From Ceratotherium simum simum (taxonomy: Eukaryota > Chordata > Mammalia > Perissodactyla > Rhinocerotidae), in assembly GCF_000283155.1 (NCBI RefSeq), contig NW_004454156.1:36632236-36696235 (forward strand): 64,000 bases of DNA, read 5' to 3'. Positions 44,101 through 55,760 of this stretch are shown here, one piece after another. The notes beneath the pieces are model-generated. The model did no database searches, had not been told where the DNA came from, and saw only the letters and a list, made by a program, of their open reading frames with translations. Positions within the stretch are counted from its first letter, which is position 1. Every line of letters begins with the position of its first letter. The position numbers were made by a program, and so were the translations under genes.

Positions 44101-44324
44101 CTAAAGTCTTGGGCCGTCCCCCGTGGCCTAGTAGTTAAGTCTGGCATGCTCTGCTTTGGTGGTCTGGATTTGGTTCCCGGGCGCAGACCTACACCACTTG
44201 TCTGTCAGTGGCCATGCTGTGGTGGCAGCTCACATACAAGAAAAGGAAGGTTGGCAGCCGATGTTAGCTCAAGGCGAATCTTCCTCAGAAAGAAAAAAAA
44301 AAGGAAAAAGAAAAACTAAAGTCT
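44101..44324. repeat. Target-site duplication flanking ERE
   Basis: CTAAAGTCT occurs at 44101-44109 and at 44316-44324, immediately on either side of the SINE. Confidence 0.88.
44110..44315 (+). mobile_element. ERE-type SINE (ERE2-like)
   Basis: The element starts TGGGCCGTCCCCCGTGGCCT, has an A box (TGGCCTAGTAGTTAAG) and a decayed B box (GGATTTGGTTCCCG), then 'gcgcagacctacaccac', 'ggccatgctgtggtggcag' and 'gatgttagctcaaggcgaatc', and ends in an A-rich tail. This layout is the ERE2 pattern of horses and relatives. It splits a MIR3-like SINE and is flanked by 9-base duplications. Confidence 0.9.
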
Positions 44325-44352
44325 CTACCAATTCTAAAATTCTATGATATGT
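44325..44352 (+). repeat. MIR3-like SINE, part 2
   Basis: The sequence 'accaattctaaaattctatg' is the distinctive MIR3 3' end, interrupted from its body by the ERE. Confidence 0.65.
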
Positions 44353-44779
44353 CTCCTGAAAACAAAAATGATAGGTCTTTAAGAAAAGTCATCTGATAAA
44401 TAGGTGTTATCCAAAAATAGAGTTAGAACACTGTACATGGCATACACTAGGATTATATGTATTACACGTGCTGAACTTTAGTTCTCCACCAGTCTCCTCA
44501 TCGGTTTGACCGTCACTATCAAAATGGATAATAGGAAATGAATACAGGTCAAAACGACACAAAGCTTTCCCTTGAGTGGCTTTTCTCTATACGAAACTCC
44601 TGGCAAAGTATCCTCAGTGATGGTGCAGCAGTCAGTGTCCAGAGAGAGCACCCTCAAGTAGACTGCTGAATTTAGGCCTTCCTTTCTCTTTAGGATGGTG
44701 GCCCTATGCAAGGTGGGTGACTCTTGCACCCACTCCAGCCAAGATGCACTACTTTTAATTCAGAGAACGAGCTATGCTC
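44353..44779. other. Unassigned spacer
   Basis: No repeat or gene is recognised. Confidence 0.4.
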
Positions 44780-44972
44780 TCTCATACCTCCATTCCTTCT
44801 GTCTGCTCCTTCTTCTGCCTCCTACCACCAACCCTCCTGCCTCCCCGCTCCCCACACAGACCGCTTATCCTTCAGGCCTCAGCTTAGTCCTCACCATCTC
44901 TTGGGAGCCTCCTCAGGAACTTCAAGCCTGGATTTGGATCCTCACCTAGATTTGCCCCCATTAGAGCTGGTG
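44780..44972 (+). repeat. L2 LINE, part 1 (split by LTR)
   Basis: L2-like blocks 'tatccttcaggcctcagctta' and 'ctcctcaggaacttcaagcctgg' lead up to the LTR boundary at 44973. The L2 tail continues at about 45355. Confidence 0.6.
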
Positions 44973-45354
44973 TATCAGTCAGCTTTTGCTGCACACAGAA
45001 ACAGCCATAAAATCCCAGTGGAACACAACAATAAGCTTTTATTTCTCATTCATACATCTGCAGATTGGCTGGGACAGCCCTTGCTCCGTGTCTCATTCTG
45101 AGGGGCAGTGGTTCACCAGGATGTATTTTTCTCTTGGTGATGCATAAACTCAAGATTTCAAGCCCAACCAAGCAAGCCCATTTCAAGCCTCTACTTGTGT
45201 CCCATTGGCCAAAGCAAGCCAAGTGGCCAAGCCCAGAACCAAGGGCCAGGAAAGTACACTCCATCCACTATGAAGCCATGGAAAGGGTGGGTATATAACA
45301 GTATTGCTACCAGAAAGTGAGGAATTGGGACCAATAATTCAATCTGCCCCACCT
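44973..45354 (-). mobile_element. MLT1-type (MaLR) solo LTR
   Basis: The plus strand starts TGTATCAGTCAGCTTTTGCTGC and ends near 'ccaataattcaatctgccc'. In reverse it ends ..gcagcaaaagctgactgataca, as MLT1-like LTRs do. Internal blocks include 'ctgcagattggctggg', 'ccattggccaaagcaagcc' and 'actatgaagccatgg'. It is embedded in an L2. Confidence 0.7.
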
Positions 45355-45518
45355 ATGTTAATAGCATTTATCACAATGTATTATTATCATTATCTGTGTG
45401 AAGTCTCTGTCTAGACTGTTACCTTCTTAAAAGCAGGGATTATGTCATTTCATCTTTGTATTTACAATACGGTATGCAATAGGCACTTGAAAACATTTGA
45501 GTGAATGCATGAATGGAG
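45355..45518 (+). repeat. L2 LINE, part 2 (3' tail)
   Basis: The blocks 'tagcatttatcacaatgta', 'ctgtctagactgttaccttcttaaaagcagggattatgtc' and 'gcaataggcacttgaaaacatttgagtgaatg' match the terminal L2 sequence, resuming after the LTR. Confidence 0.85.
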
Positions 45519-46929
45519 ACAGGCAGTGCTATACCAGGCTCTATCCCTGATCCTTCATAATGCCCCTCCTGTGCCTACTAAATATTCTTACTATGCTCAT
45601 CAAAAGGAGAGCAAAGTCAGCGTAGATGAGACCTGGTTCCTGTTGGGGTGGAGAGTGAGGGAAAAGGGACTCCCATCCTAAGTCACTCGACTTACTTTGG
45701 CCCATGTCCTTGATTGCCATTGGCAAACTCTCCCTAAAGAGAGTTCTCATTATATCTAACCCAGTTGGGTCGTGAGGTCCCAGGGTGTCCCAGGCTAAAG
45801 TGCTGGGGCTCTAGAATACATTTTTTAAAAGCACTTCAGAATCCAATCTGCTGTTCAGTAATTTGATTTAGAGCAAACGGAGGAAATGGAACACATTTCT
45901 AAGCAAATACTTCCCTGATGACTTATACATGCAAATCTATGGACTAAGTTTAGATGTGTAATTAAGCATCTAGTTATTTTTGAATCCACACTTATAGGCC
46001 AAATCAGATGTCCAAAGGAGGCACATGGTTGGTTTATTTCTGTGTATTTGCTTCCATCCTCAACTCTGGGCTCCCATCTAAAAAGAAATGCATTGGCTCA
46101 CAGGTCTCAGTGACCCAGTTGTGGACCTAAAAGAACAAGGTGGTTCAAGGGTATGCCAAGTTTTATGATTTTAAAAGATACAGCTGATCAGAATGATGCT
46201 TCTCCGGGCAGAGAAATGCATGATGATGATCCCCTCCTAGAAAGTGGGAAATAAGGGCAAAGTAGGTGCCATCCTCAGCACAGCTGTCGCTCTTGTAATG
46301 AACAATTAATGATCAGCTAGCCAAAGCCAATATTGGTTTCCCATGTTGCAATTAGTTTTTTTATATACTTTCATGATCCATATGAAAACATAAATGCCGT
46401 ACAATTTTGTGCCAAATGATGTGCTCAGATGCCAGTTTTACACATGCAAAACAGATGGGTGGTTTGGAAAGTTTGCATTCATTGTTGCTTAGCAAGCAAA
46501 TGGCATCAGCCCCTCACCTCCTAGTCACAGTGGCCAACTGTTCAACTTTCTTTCTGCCTTCGCTAAAAGCAGCATTTGCTGAAGAGTTCCTTCACAGAGA
46601 ACCCACTTAACAACACTTTCATTGCCAGTGGGGATTTGTGACTGAGAGCTTGTCAATGATGGTCATGCATGTGCCCCTCTTGGACGCTGATGGCCTACTT
46701 TTCCCTGATTTCCTGCATCAACATCATGCAGAAAGACCTCTGAGGTACTCTCAGAGAGAATGCCCTGTGCTGTCGGCTCTGTTTTCAACTGTGTACCTTA
46801 CCTCTCCATGCGTTTCCCTACTGTAAGCTTCCCCCATGGAGGATGATTTTATAGCCTATTCTCTCTAACTGGGAAAAGAGGTGCACTGTTTTTAGGGGAG
46901 TATGGAGCCCATGATGTATGTTTGGATAG
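45519..46929. other. Unassigned non-coding sequence
   Basis: About 1.4 kb without a named repeat or supported gene. The frames at 46407-46826 are short and unrelated to known families. Confidence 0.4.
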
Positions 46930-47165
46930 TTTTCTTTTAGTACCGTTCAGTGAGAATGGACTATGTGCCAGATACTGTGCTTACAAACACTAATACATTT
47001 GCTCATCAGGAACAACTCTGACAACCCTACAAGGTAAACATTATTATCTGCATTTCACAGATGACGTGAAGCAACTTTTCCAAATCCCAAGTAAACAGAA
47101 GAGCTGGGATTCAAACCCAAGCGTATCTGAATGCAAATCCCAGGATCTTAACCAACCATTACAAG
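46930..47165 (-). repeat. MIR SINE
   Basis: The plus strand 'gactatgtgccagatactgtgctta', 'aacaaccc..caaggtaaacattattatctgcatttcacagatga', 'gagctgggattcaaacccaagc' and 'ggatcttaaccaaccatta' is the reverse complement of a nearly complete MIR. Confidence 0.9.
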
Positions 47166-48957
47166 CCTCTTCTATTTTCCCCATAGATATCTGGAGAAGT
47201 CGTGTAAGGCCCCAGTCCAGTTTTAAATCAATCATACTTGTTAATAATGCTCCTTATAAGACATTTGATTTCTTCACTGCAAAATATCACTGCACCTGAG
47301 AAAGCAATACACTCAGTTTGGCTGGGATATCTTCTGAATGGATACTTTTCCCTGAATATCCAAAACTAAGGTTGCAGACCCCTGCTTGCTTCTACTTTCT
47401 CCTAAGGTAAAAATAGTATGACCATGTTGAGTGAAATCCTATGTTCTCTTATCCACTGTATCTTAACAGGCAGAAGCAAGCAATGTGAGAGCCTCAGATT
47501 GCAATCTTCGTGTGGTATGGTGCATACAGGTCAAAAACATCAACTGGCGTGTTAAACAAGCCTTTAGAGAGTTAATCCTAATGAATTGAGAATGACACCA
47601 CAAGCAGAAAAACACAGAATCTGTGACCTTTCAAAGCGTGATCTTATTTCAGACAAGAAGATTTGTGCTCAGTTTCCAGTGGATACCTCTTTGGGTCCAT
47701 CATCGCCCCATTAACTAACATAAGGATTCCTTAGGGTTCCCAAGGTGGTGGAACAATGGGTGGGAGAAGCTGACTATATCCCATTGATGTGCCAGGAGGA
47801 TTTACCAAGAGAGACAGTGCAGACTGTTCTTCCAAAAGCCTCCAAAGTCGCTGAGAGCCTAACTATGCATTTTGTACGCTATGCCTGTCGGGTAAAGAAT
47901 ACATCATGTAGGTCCATTGCACTGGCAAAAGGGAGAGGAGACGTGGAAAATCAGGGGATAATGTCCAATCAAAATGGAAAATAAGAAGTGTTTGTGGCTA
48001 AGGGAAGCATCCAGAAGACCTGACAAGGATTACCTGCTCCCTTTTGTCAGAGCTTTGCTTTCCCTTTGTCTCCAAAATTTAGGAGATGGCAACAGGCCTG
48101 GGTGTGTGACTGTTCTTGGAACCCCTGAGAACAGCTCTAACTTCAAACACCTTTTGCAGTTCTCACACTAACAACTCCTCTTCTAGTTGAAGAGAAGGGG
48201 CTGAAAACACTTCTTGGGTGAGTAGTTGTACGGCTGAGGGCTATTTGCCGTCTCCAGTAAACACGAAGCTGTACCTCTCCTATAAAGATGTGAGCAGTAC
48301 AAACACGGTCCACATTGCTCTGCTGCTGAAAACGATGTAAAGAATTAAATTAATTTATGGAGTGGACTGTAGCCCAAGTTGGCCATTACACTGCTGCTGT
48401 GGTTTAAAATTTTTTTCCTTTATCTTTGTTGCTTTAAACTTATCTTTTATGCACAGCTATTCTGTGCTTCTGAATTTTATGTGTCCAGAAAATTGGTGGA
48501 TACAACGTAAATGAGAATAGCTCAAGACCTTCCATGACAGTGAAATCGGGTGACACCTCTGTTGCCACTGCTTGAACCCAAAATACACAATACCAAGACT
48601 TCTCGGTCTCTTGGTCCTCTCATTTTGTGCTTCCATAAAAACTGTCTGCTCTGGGACACTTCTCATCAACAACATTTGCATCATGGGTATTACAAGCTGG
48701 TAAAAGGAACTGCTCAGGCTTGCCTTTTCTCCTGGCACTCACTGGAATTTCTGTTGGCACCAAAGTGCTGGTGGGGAACATATCTCCAGAGAGTCCAAAG
48801 AGAGGGTTGGCATGACCAACATCACACTGATTTCTTCATCATATGCCTTTCTAATTAATTTCTAACTTTTTCAAGAATATGCATAAGGAGAAGCATATTG
48901 GGGAAAAAAAGGCTTCTATGGAATATTATTTCTCATTTATTTTCATTCTGAAAAATA
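47166..48957. other. Unassigned non-coding sequence
   Basis: About 1.8 kb without a named repeat. Opposing frames at 48457-48858 lack domains and exon signals. Confidence 0.4.
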
Positions 48958-49258
48958 AAATCCTTCACATCCTTCAAGGCCCAGTTTAAAATGCCACTTC
49001 CATCACGAAGTCCTCACCAGTATTTAAGTCAGAAGTTACCTCTTCCTCCCCTGGGCTTCCCTGGCCTTTTGAGGGCACCTCAGTCACAGCATTCAACACA
49101 CTGTGTTTGATCTTTTCGTTCTTGAATTACAAGTCTGCTTCTAGACTGTAAACTCTGTTGGCAATCAGGCCTGTTCAACTGTGTATCTGTATCGTGCAAC
49201 CAGCTTGATGACTTGCATGTAGCGGGTTTTCAATAAATGTTTGCTGAAATGATTGAAT
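48958..49258 (+). repeat. L2 LINE 3' end
   Basis: The order 'catccttcaaggcccagtttaaaatgccacttcc', 'cttctagactgtaaactctg', 'atgtagcgggttttcaataaatgtttgctgaa' is that of L2. The element has a small AATAAA-bearing tail. Confidence 0.88.
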
Positions 49259-49313
49259 CTATGAAATTTTTTTTGAAATATCATATTCTAGAGATGCTAA
49301 GATGCACTATTTC

Positions 49314-49485
49314 AGTGGTTCTGAAACTTTAGCATGCATCAGAATCACTTGGAGGTTTTGTTAAACCCTGATTGTGTGGGTCCCACCCCCAGAGGTCTGG
49401 GGTGAAGCTGGATAATTTGCCTTCCTAACAAATTCCCAGGTGATTTTGGTCCAGAGATCACTCTCTGGGAGTACTTAGCAATTTT
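49314..49485 (+). mobile_element. MER5A hAT DNA transposon
   Basis: It starts with the terminal repeat CAGTGGTTCTGAAACTTTAG at 49314 and contains 'catcagaatcacttggagg', 'gggtcccacccccagaggtctggggtg' and 'ttcccaggtgattttggt'. The right end is degraded. Confidence 0.9.
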
Positions 49486-49871
49486 GTTCACATTTCAACA
49501 CCCCTGATAATCAGGCTATGTCTTAAATTTGTTGCCATGTCAGTTTAATTGACAAATTTTTTCTTTTGTAGTGGTATATAAAATAATGGTTTTACAATTG
49601 ACAGTATCTTAGATTAGATGAAATGTGGTAAGTTTACCATTAGAGATTTGTGTCTATATTTTGAAGTATAGCAATGAAATGTTTAAAAATTTAGCCCAAT
49701 ACTAGCTCTAGAGAACACATGCATGAGATGGTGGCGCTTAATCTTTACAATGGCAACAGAGTAAATTGTCTTTAGGGCCTCATATGAAATCCGTAAAATA
49801 ACAAATTGGCCAAGGACATCAAGAAATGAAAGAAGGCATCTTCACATTCATTTTTGGTGACTGCTAAGGCC
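49486..49871. other. Unassigned spacer
   Basis: AT-rich, with no repeat or gene recognised. Confidence 0.4.
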
Positions 49872-49992
49872 AGTCTCCCTCTCTAGAGTAAAAGTTCCAC
49901 AAGGTCAGAGTTCATATTTGGTTTTGCTCGTCATTGTAGCCCTAGCTCTAGGAAAGTTCCTGCCATAGCACTCAATACTTGTTGAATGAAAA
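49872..49992 (+). repeat. L2 LINE 3' tail
   Basis: The blocks 'agtaaaagttccacaaggtcagagttcat' and 'tgccatagcactcaatacttgttgaatga' match the L2 end. Confidence 0.8.
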
Positions 49993-51035
49993 ATTTCATT
50001 TTAAAAAGGACAGAATTTCAGAGTTTCTTACCTGCTGTAAATGAGATGAAGTATGAGACATATCGTGATTTACTGGTAGAATATTCACAAACCAAAGCCA
50101 GTACTTCTGACCTTCTCTCTTCTCCTACGCTAATAACAACAACAAAACAAATCAAAAGCAATAATGACCAAGAAACCCATTAAGTTGAAAATATTCCAGT
50201 GAAGCAAATATCCCAAGATCACAGATCCAGATAGGCTGCCCTGGCTGCCCTCCTCACAGGAGTGGGCCGTGTTTTCCATCTTCAGGAAATGCCGTTTGCT
50301 GGGAAGTGGTGGGAGCAGAGGGAAAAGAGTTCCTTCTGCGGGTGGTTTTGTCAAGAAGAAGGCTCGAGCCCAATTTGACCGTCATTCCCATAAGCTTACT
50401 GGACTTGAGCTAAAGGAACTTTGGTATTTAAGGCATGAGTCAATAAATATCATTTTATCTCTTTCCTGAGCTCAGAACCAACTGAGAAATAGATGCAGGA
50501 AGCAGATAGGAAATACCAAAATACCAGCATTTCCAGCGATAATGTTATTTGGAGAATGTAATTTAGGCAGAGAACATGAGCTGGGTAAATGAGCACTTCC
50601 CCTGAATTAGGCAGATCTAATTCTGTGTCTAACACAGACACCCACTGTGTCACAGATACTTGGTCACAGGCAACTGTGGACAACTTCCACCTCTGCACCA
50701 GGGCCAGAGTCTGCCCTACTCTGCTTACTCTGTGGCCAAGAAAGCAAGCAGAAGACTCTTGGCAGGCAGGCAGCTCTGAAACTAGAGAACCCAGAAGCCT
50801 CTGTGTCACATGTGCGTGGATTCTTCTGTGCCCCAAATGGGAGGTGGGGGCCAGATTGTTTTTCTGATGGAGACTCCCCAACATGGAAACACAAGGTGTG
50901 GGCCACAAGTGCTCTCTCCTAATGGGAGCTCTTTATATACGACAGGTGCCTTAGAATTATAGAACTGGATGATAGCACCCAAATAATATCACCTTGTTTC
51001 TGCACAGCAATGTAAAAGCTGTTTAACTTTTAAAA
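49993..51035. other. Unassigned non-coding sequence
   Basis: About 1 kb. A cluster of overlapping frames on both strands at 50450-50922 (up to 152 codons on the minus strand) suggests low stop density only; no domain or exon structure is visible. Confidence 0.4.
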
Positions 51036-51175
51036 TTATTCCAATGAGTATTTCTTGAACGTCCACAATTACAAGGCACTGTAGTCTTTCCTGGGGTAGC
51101 CTGTAAAGTTACACCAATCAGATGAGCCTATAGTCTAATCGTGATAAAAAGCATCATCACACACCTTAACACGTT
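51036..51175 (-). repeat. L2 LINE 3' end (diverged)
   Basis: The plus strand 'gagtatttcttgaacgtcca' and 'caaggcactgtagtctttcctgggg' resemble the reverse complement of the L2 tail. Divergence is high. Confidence 0.45.
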
Positions 51176-53189
51176 CTCCTTTAAACAATCCTGAGGGGCT
51201 GCTGCAATGGTGGATGGCATTCTAGGAGGGACCTTAGCACTTTCTGGGCTGGTGTTAGTGTCGAGTATGAGGGAGGGATGGGCTAGCATAAAAGAATGAA
51301 AGTGGAAAGAATTACAGATGGTTCCTACACTTTCTCTCCAAACGGATCATCGTACATGGACAAGGAGAGCAGGAAAAAAGAGGGAGAAAAGCTGGAGAGA
51401 AAAAGGGGAAACCAAACAGACCAGGAAGGAAAATACCCATAATTCCCAGGGGAAACACAGTTCTCTTTCTCAGTGACCTGCAGCCTGAGACACTGAGGTC
51501 AGCCCTTACACACTGGCCCTTTTTACAGTTACCCTGTTACAAGGGATCACCAGTCCAGAGGAAGATTGGCTTTTCCAGGTTTTGGTACTTGTCAATTTGG
51601 GCAGACTTTGATTCTTGGTTTAGAAGACATGATCAGAGGCAGGATATGCCTCCCCTCTGGTAACCGCCACAGCTTTGCCAACGCTGCAGCTGAGTGTCTG
51701 TGTGGAGTCTGTGAGCTCCTCTTGCCCTGCAATGGGCTCTTCAAGATTTGGGGGTACTCTGCCCACAGCTTCAAAGTGACACAAGCCTCCATAGAGGGCT
51801 CTATGGCAACTGTGGTTCTGCAATGTCTTGATCTTCTCCGTTGGAGGCAGCTCTGTTATTAAAGCATCTACCATAAGGGATGTTGCACTGCTTAGTAACA
51901 GGAAATGAGGGCATGTTTGGGCAGGAGTGTAAAGTCTAATAAGCACCACACCCTGACAGAGAAAAGCCCTGCTAAAGCCGCTTCTTGTCAGGGCCTTGCT
52001 GTTCATGTGGTTTTCCATCTCTGGGCAACGCTCTGTTAGCTGCAAGGATCATGCCAGGGCACCCTAAGCCCAGACGCCTGTGTAAGCATTGGGAATTTAT
52101 GAAAGCAATAGGAAGGGATAGTAAAAATGCCTCAACCTCCACTGTGGAATGGAACTATGTATTAGTTAAAGCCAGGTATGAGTTTTTTAAGCGAACTATA
52201 AGTCATTAGTGGGTTCTTGGTATATACTTCCGATTTCCCATCACTAAGAATCAGTGAGATACAATGAATAGTTTCCATTTTGGCCTCTTGGAGTATCCAA
52301 GTCCTATTGTTCCTTTTCTGAATCCTCCACAAATTTCTTTTCTCTCACCGGTCTTACACCTTTGCATCAGGGCCTTTATTACTATTTATAGAACATCCTA
52401 ATCTCAGCTTATGAGCTGAGATTTGACCTTTGCTTAAAGTTCAGAGTATTGGTCAGTAACATTGGTGAGGAATTTTGCTGCCTTCTCATCTGCCCCGCAA
52501 AATTGTTCTCCAAGTTATTGGGTACAGAGGGCTGGCTTCCCTTTTAGTGTATGTGGTCTGTCCTACGGCTTTCTCTCTTGCTCTGACTGAGTTCTCTCCA
52601 TTCTAGCCTGCTGCTTCTGGGCTCTGTTCTGATTCTTCTAGATGGTGTCAGTACTGATAAAATCTCCCCCACAGTACAGAATCAAGAACAGTGCTACACT
52701 GCCCGAGTCACGTGAGTAGACATCCTTCCTGGTCACAGATGCTCAGGGTGTTGCCGGTAACTATTTTCTGTCCTCTGACCCGTGGACTATAAGAACTTTA
52801 GATAAAATGTGAAGGAAACATTTGGGTTGATTGAGAAAATACAGCTCCATGGAGAGACCGAGAATGGAAGTGGAACATTAGAGGAAATTTAGATAAGCTG
52901 CTGAGGATGACTTCAGCTCATGGAGAGTGTGAGCCCGTCACTCCAGGAGGGTGGGATGCAGTCCCAGTGTCCTCTCATGTTAGTGATAGGTCAGGTTTTG
53001 GGTTGGAAACAGGCCAAAGGAGAACACTGGAAATAAAGTAGATGGGAGAAAGGGAAGTATCCGACTTTGAGGGTGTCTGTGTCACAAAAAGTAGTGATTA
53101 TTGCTGGAGTGTGGAAAACAATGCACTATCTATGAAAATACCAACTCATAAATCCGAAAGCTTGTGAGCTCCAAGTAGGAAAAATACAG
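51176..53189. other. Unassigned non-coding sequence
   Basis: Two kilobases without a named repeat before the L1. The frame 51566-51862 and its minus-strand counterparts have no recognisable domains. Confidence 0.4.
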
Positions 53190-54960
53190 AGATAACCAAC
53201 CCTACGTACCTCATAGTCAAATTGCTGAAAGCCAAAGATGAAGAGCAAATCTTAAAGGCAGCTAGAGGAAAAAAGACATTACATGTAGGAGGAAAACAAT
53301 ACAAATGAAGGCTGACTTCTCAGAGAAATAATGGCTCCCAGAAGAATATGGAATGGCATTTTTAAAGTGTTGAAAGGAGAAAACTGTCAGCCTACAATTC
53401 TATAAAAACATCCCTCAGAAATTAAAGTAAAATAAAAGACATTTTCAGAAAGACAAAAGCTGAGAGGATTCATCTCTAGCAGACCTACACTGCAAGAGAT
53501 AATTTTTTTAAAAAATGAAGAACAGACCGAATAAATACCTGGGCAAATACAAAAGGACCCTTTCCTTTTCTAAGTGCTATATACTTATACAGATATGTCG
53601 ATACAGGTGTATATAGACATGTATATAGATATATAGATGTAATTTTTTAAAAGATTATTGACTGAAGCAAAAATAACAATATATGGTGGAGTTTATAGCA
53701 TATCTGGAAGTAAAATATAAGAAAATGGTATTGCAAAGGGTGGAAGGAGTATAAATGAAATATGCAGTTGGAAGTATGTTACATTGATTATGAAGTAGTA
53801 TATTATTGAAGATAGATTATGATAATTATAAGATGTATATTGTAATAACTGAAACAACTCCAAAAAAATCACCCAGAGGTATTACAAAGAGGTAAAGCTT
53901 AAAGGACAATACAGGAGATTAAATGGAATATTTGAAAATAAGTGATTCACCCAAAAGAAGGAAGAACAAAGGAACAAAAAGATGGGAGAAAAAAAAATAG
54001 CTTCAAAATATATAAAGCAAAATCAGATAGAAGATGGGAGAAATGGGAAGAAAAGATAAACCTATAATCACTGTTAAGCATTTTAACAGCACTTCCTCAG
54101 TAACTGATAGAAAATGTAGGGGGGAAAAAAGGCAGTAAAATTTAAAAAGGTTGAACAACAGTATCAACCAACTTGACCTAATTGACATTTATAGAACACA
54201 ACTCCCAATAACAGCAGAATATACATTCTTTCTTTTTAACTGCAAACCATTAACCAAGATAGATGAAATATGCTGATCCATAAAACAAGACTCCTTAAAA
54301 CTACAAGGATTGAAATCACACAGAATACGTTTTATGACCATAATGGTATAAATGTAGAAATCAATAACAATAAGATATTTGAAAAAAATCCCAAATATTT
54401 GAAAGTTAAACAATATGTGTCTAACTAACCTATGGTCAAAGGAGAAATCACAGAGGAAATTAGAAAATATTTTGAACTGAATGGTAATGAACACACAACA
54501 TATCAACATTTGTAAGACATAGCTAAAGAAGTTTTTAGAGGGAAATATATAGCTTTAAATTTATCAGAAAAAAGGAAGATATAGAATAAATTATCTAAGC
54601 TGCACATTAAGAAGCTAGAAAAAGAAGAACAAATAAAACCCAAAGTAGAAAAAAGAAAAATAATGAAGGTGAAAATGGCAATCAATGAAATAGAAAATTG
54701 ACAAATAATAGAGAAAGTCAACAAGTTTTTTTCCAAAAAATTAATAAAACCCCAGACAAGACTGATCAAGGAAAACAGAGAAAATACCATTATTAGCATT
54801 AGGAATGAAAAAGGGGAACATGTCCACAGATCCTACAATTATGCAAAAGACAGTAAGGGAATATTATGAACAAATTTATACCAATAAATTAAACTATTTA
54901 GATGAAATAGAAAAGAATTTGAAAAACACAACTTACCAAATAAATACAAGAATGTATAAC

Positions 54961-54980
54961 AAAATAAATAAATAAATAAG
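54961..54980 (+). repeat. (AAAT)n short tandem
   Basis: Four to five AAAT units within the L1, probably expanded after insertion. Confidence 0.85.
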
Positions 54981-55559
54981 TATTCTTATGTCAATTCAAG
55001 TAACTGAATTCATTTTCAAAAATCTTTGTACAAAGACAACTTTAGACCCATGTGATTTCACTGATTAAATCTATTGTCATTTAAGGAAGAAATAATATTT
55101 GTTCAACACAAACTCTTTCAAAAATAGAGGAGGAAGAAGTAATTCCCAATCCATTTCATGAAGCTAGCATAATTCCAATACCAAATACTGACAAAGACAT
55201 AATAAAAGGAGACTACAGGCAATATTCCTGATGAACATAGAGGAAAAATTTTTAGCAAAATGTTAGAAAAATAATCCAGTTATATATTTAAAAAAAAAAA
55301 AACATTGTGACCAAGTCAGGTTTTTAAAGAATGCAACGTTGGTTTAACGTTAGAAAATTAGTCAATGAAATTAAAAAATTAAGGGGGAAAATCATATCAT
55401 CATCTCAGTAGATGTATAAAAAGTCTTTGAGAAAAGTCAATACCCATTCATAATAAAAACTTTGAGAAAATTAAAAATAGAAGTAAATTCCTTGTACTGT
55501 GAAAAGGCATTTCTGAAAACCTGTAGCTAACATAATATTTAATGATATTTTCTTCTAAG

Positions 55560-55760
55560 ATCAGGAAAAAGTCAAGAACATCCACTTTCATCATTTCTAG
55601 CCAATATTTTACCGGAGGTTCTAGCCAATGTAATAAGACAAGAAAAAGAAATAAAAAGTATACAGATAAAAGGCATAAAGAAAGAAGTAAAATTGTCATT
55701 CTTTGTAGATGACATTATCGTTTATGTATGGAATATACAAAACAACTCTGAGAACTAACA
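55560..55760 (+). pseudogene. L1 ORF2 reverse transcriptase remnant
   Basis: Within the long L1, the codons at 55691-55728 read KLSFFVDDIIVYV, aligning with the L1 reverse transcriptase catalytic box; the FVDD codons are at 55702-55713, where L1 normally has FADD. The upstream block 'atcaggaaaaagtcaagaacatcc' corresponds to the region after the RT palm. Flanking stops make this a dead copy. Confidence 0.8.

Noticed and set aside
44110..44180. tRNA-like A box and B box
   Set aside because: Part of the second ERE SINE, with a mutated B box.
50450..50922. Overlapping frames on both strands, up to 152 codons
   Set aside because: Several frames open at once in the same place is a sign of low stop density rather than coding; no family resemblance.
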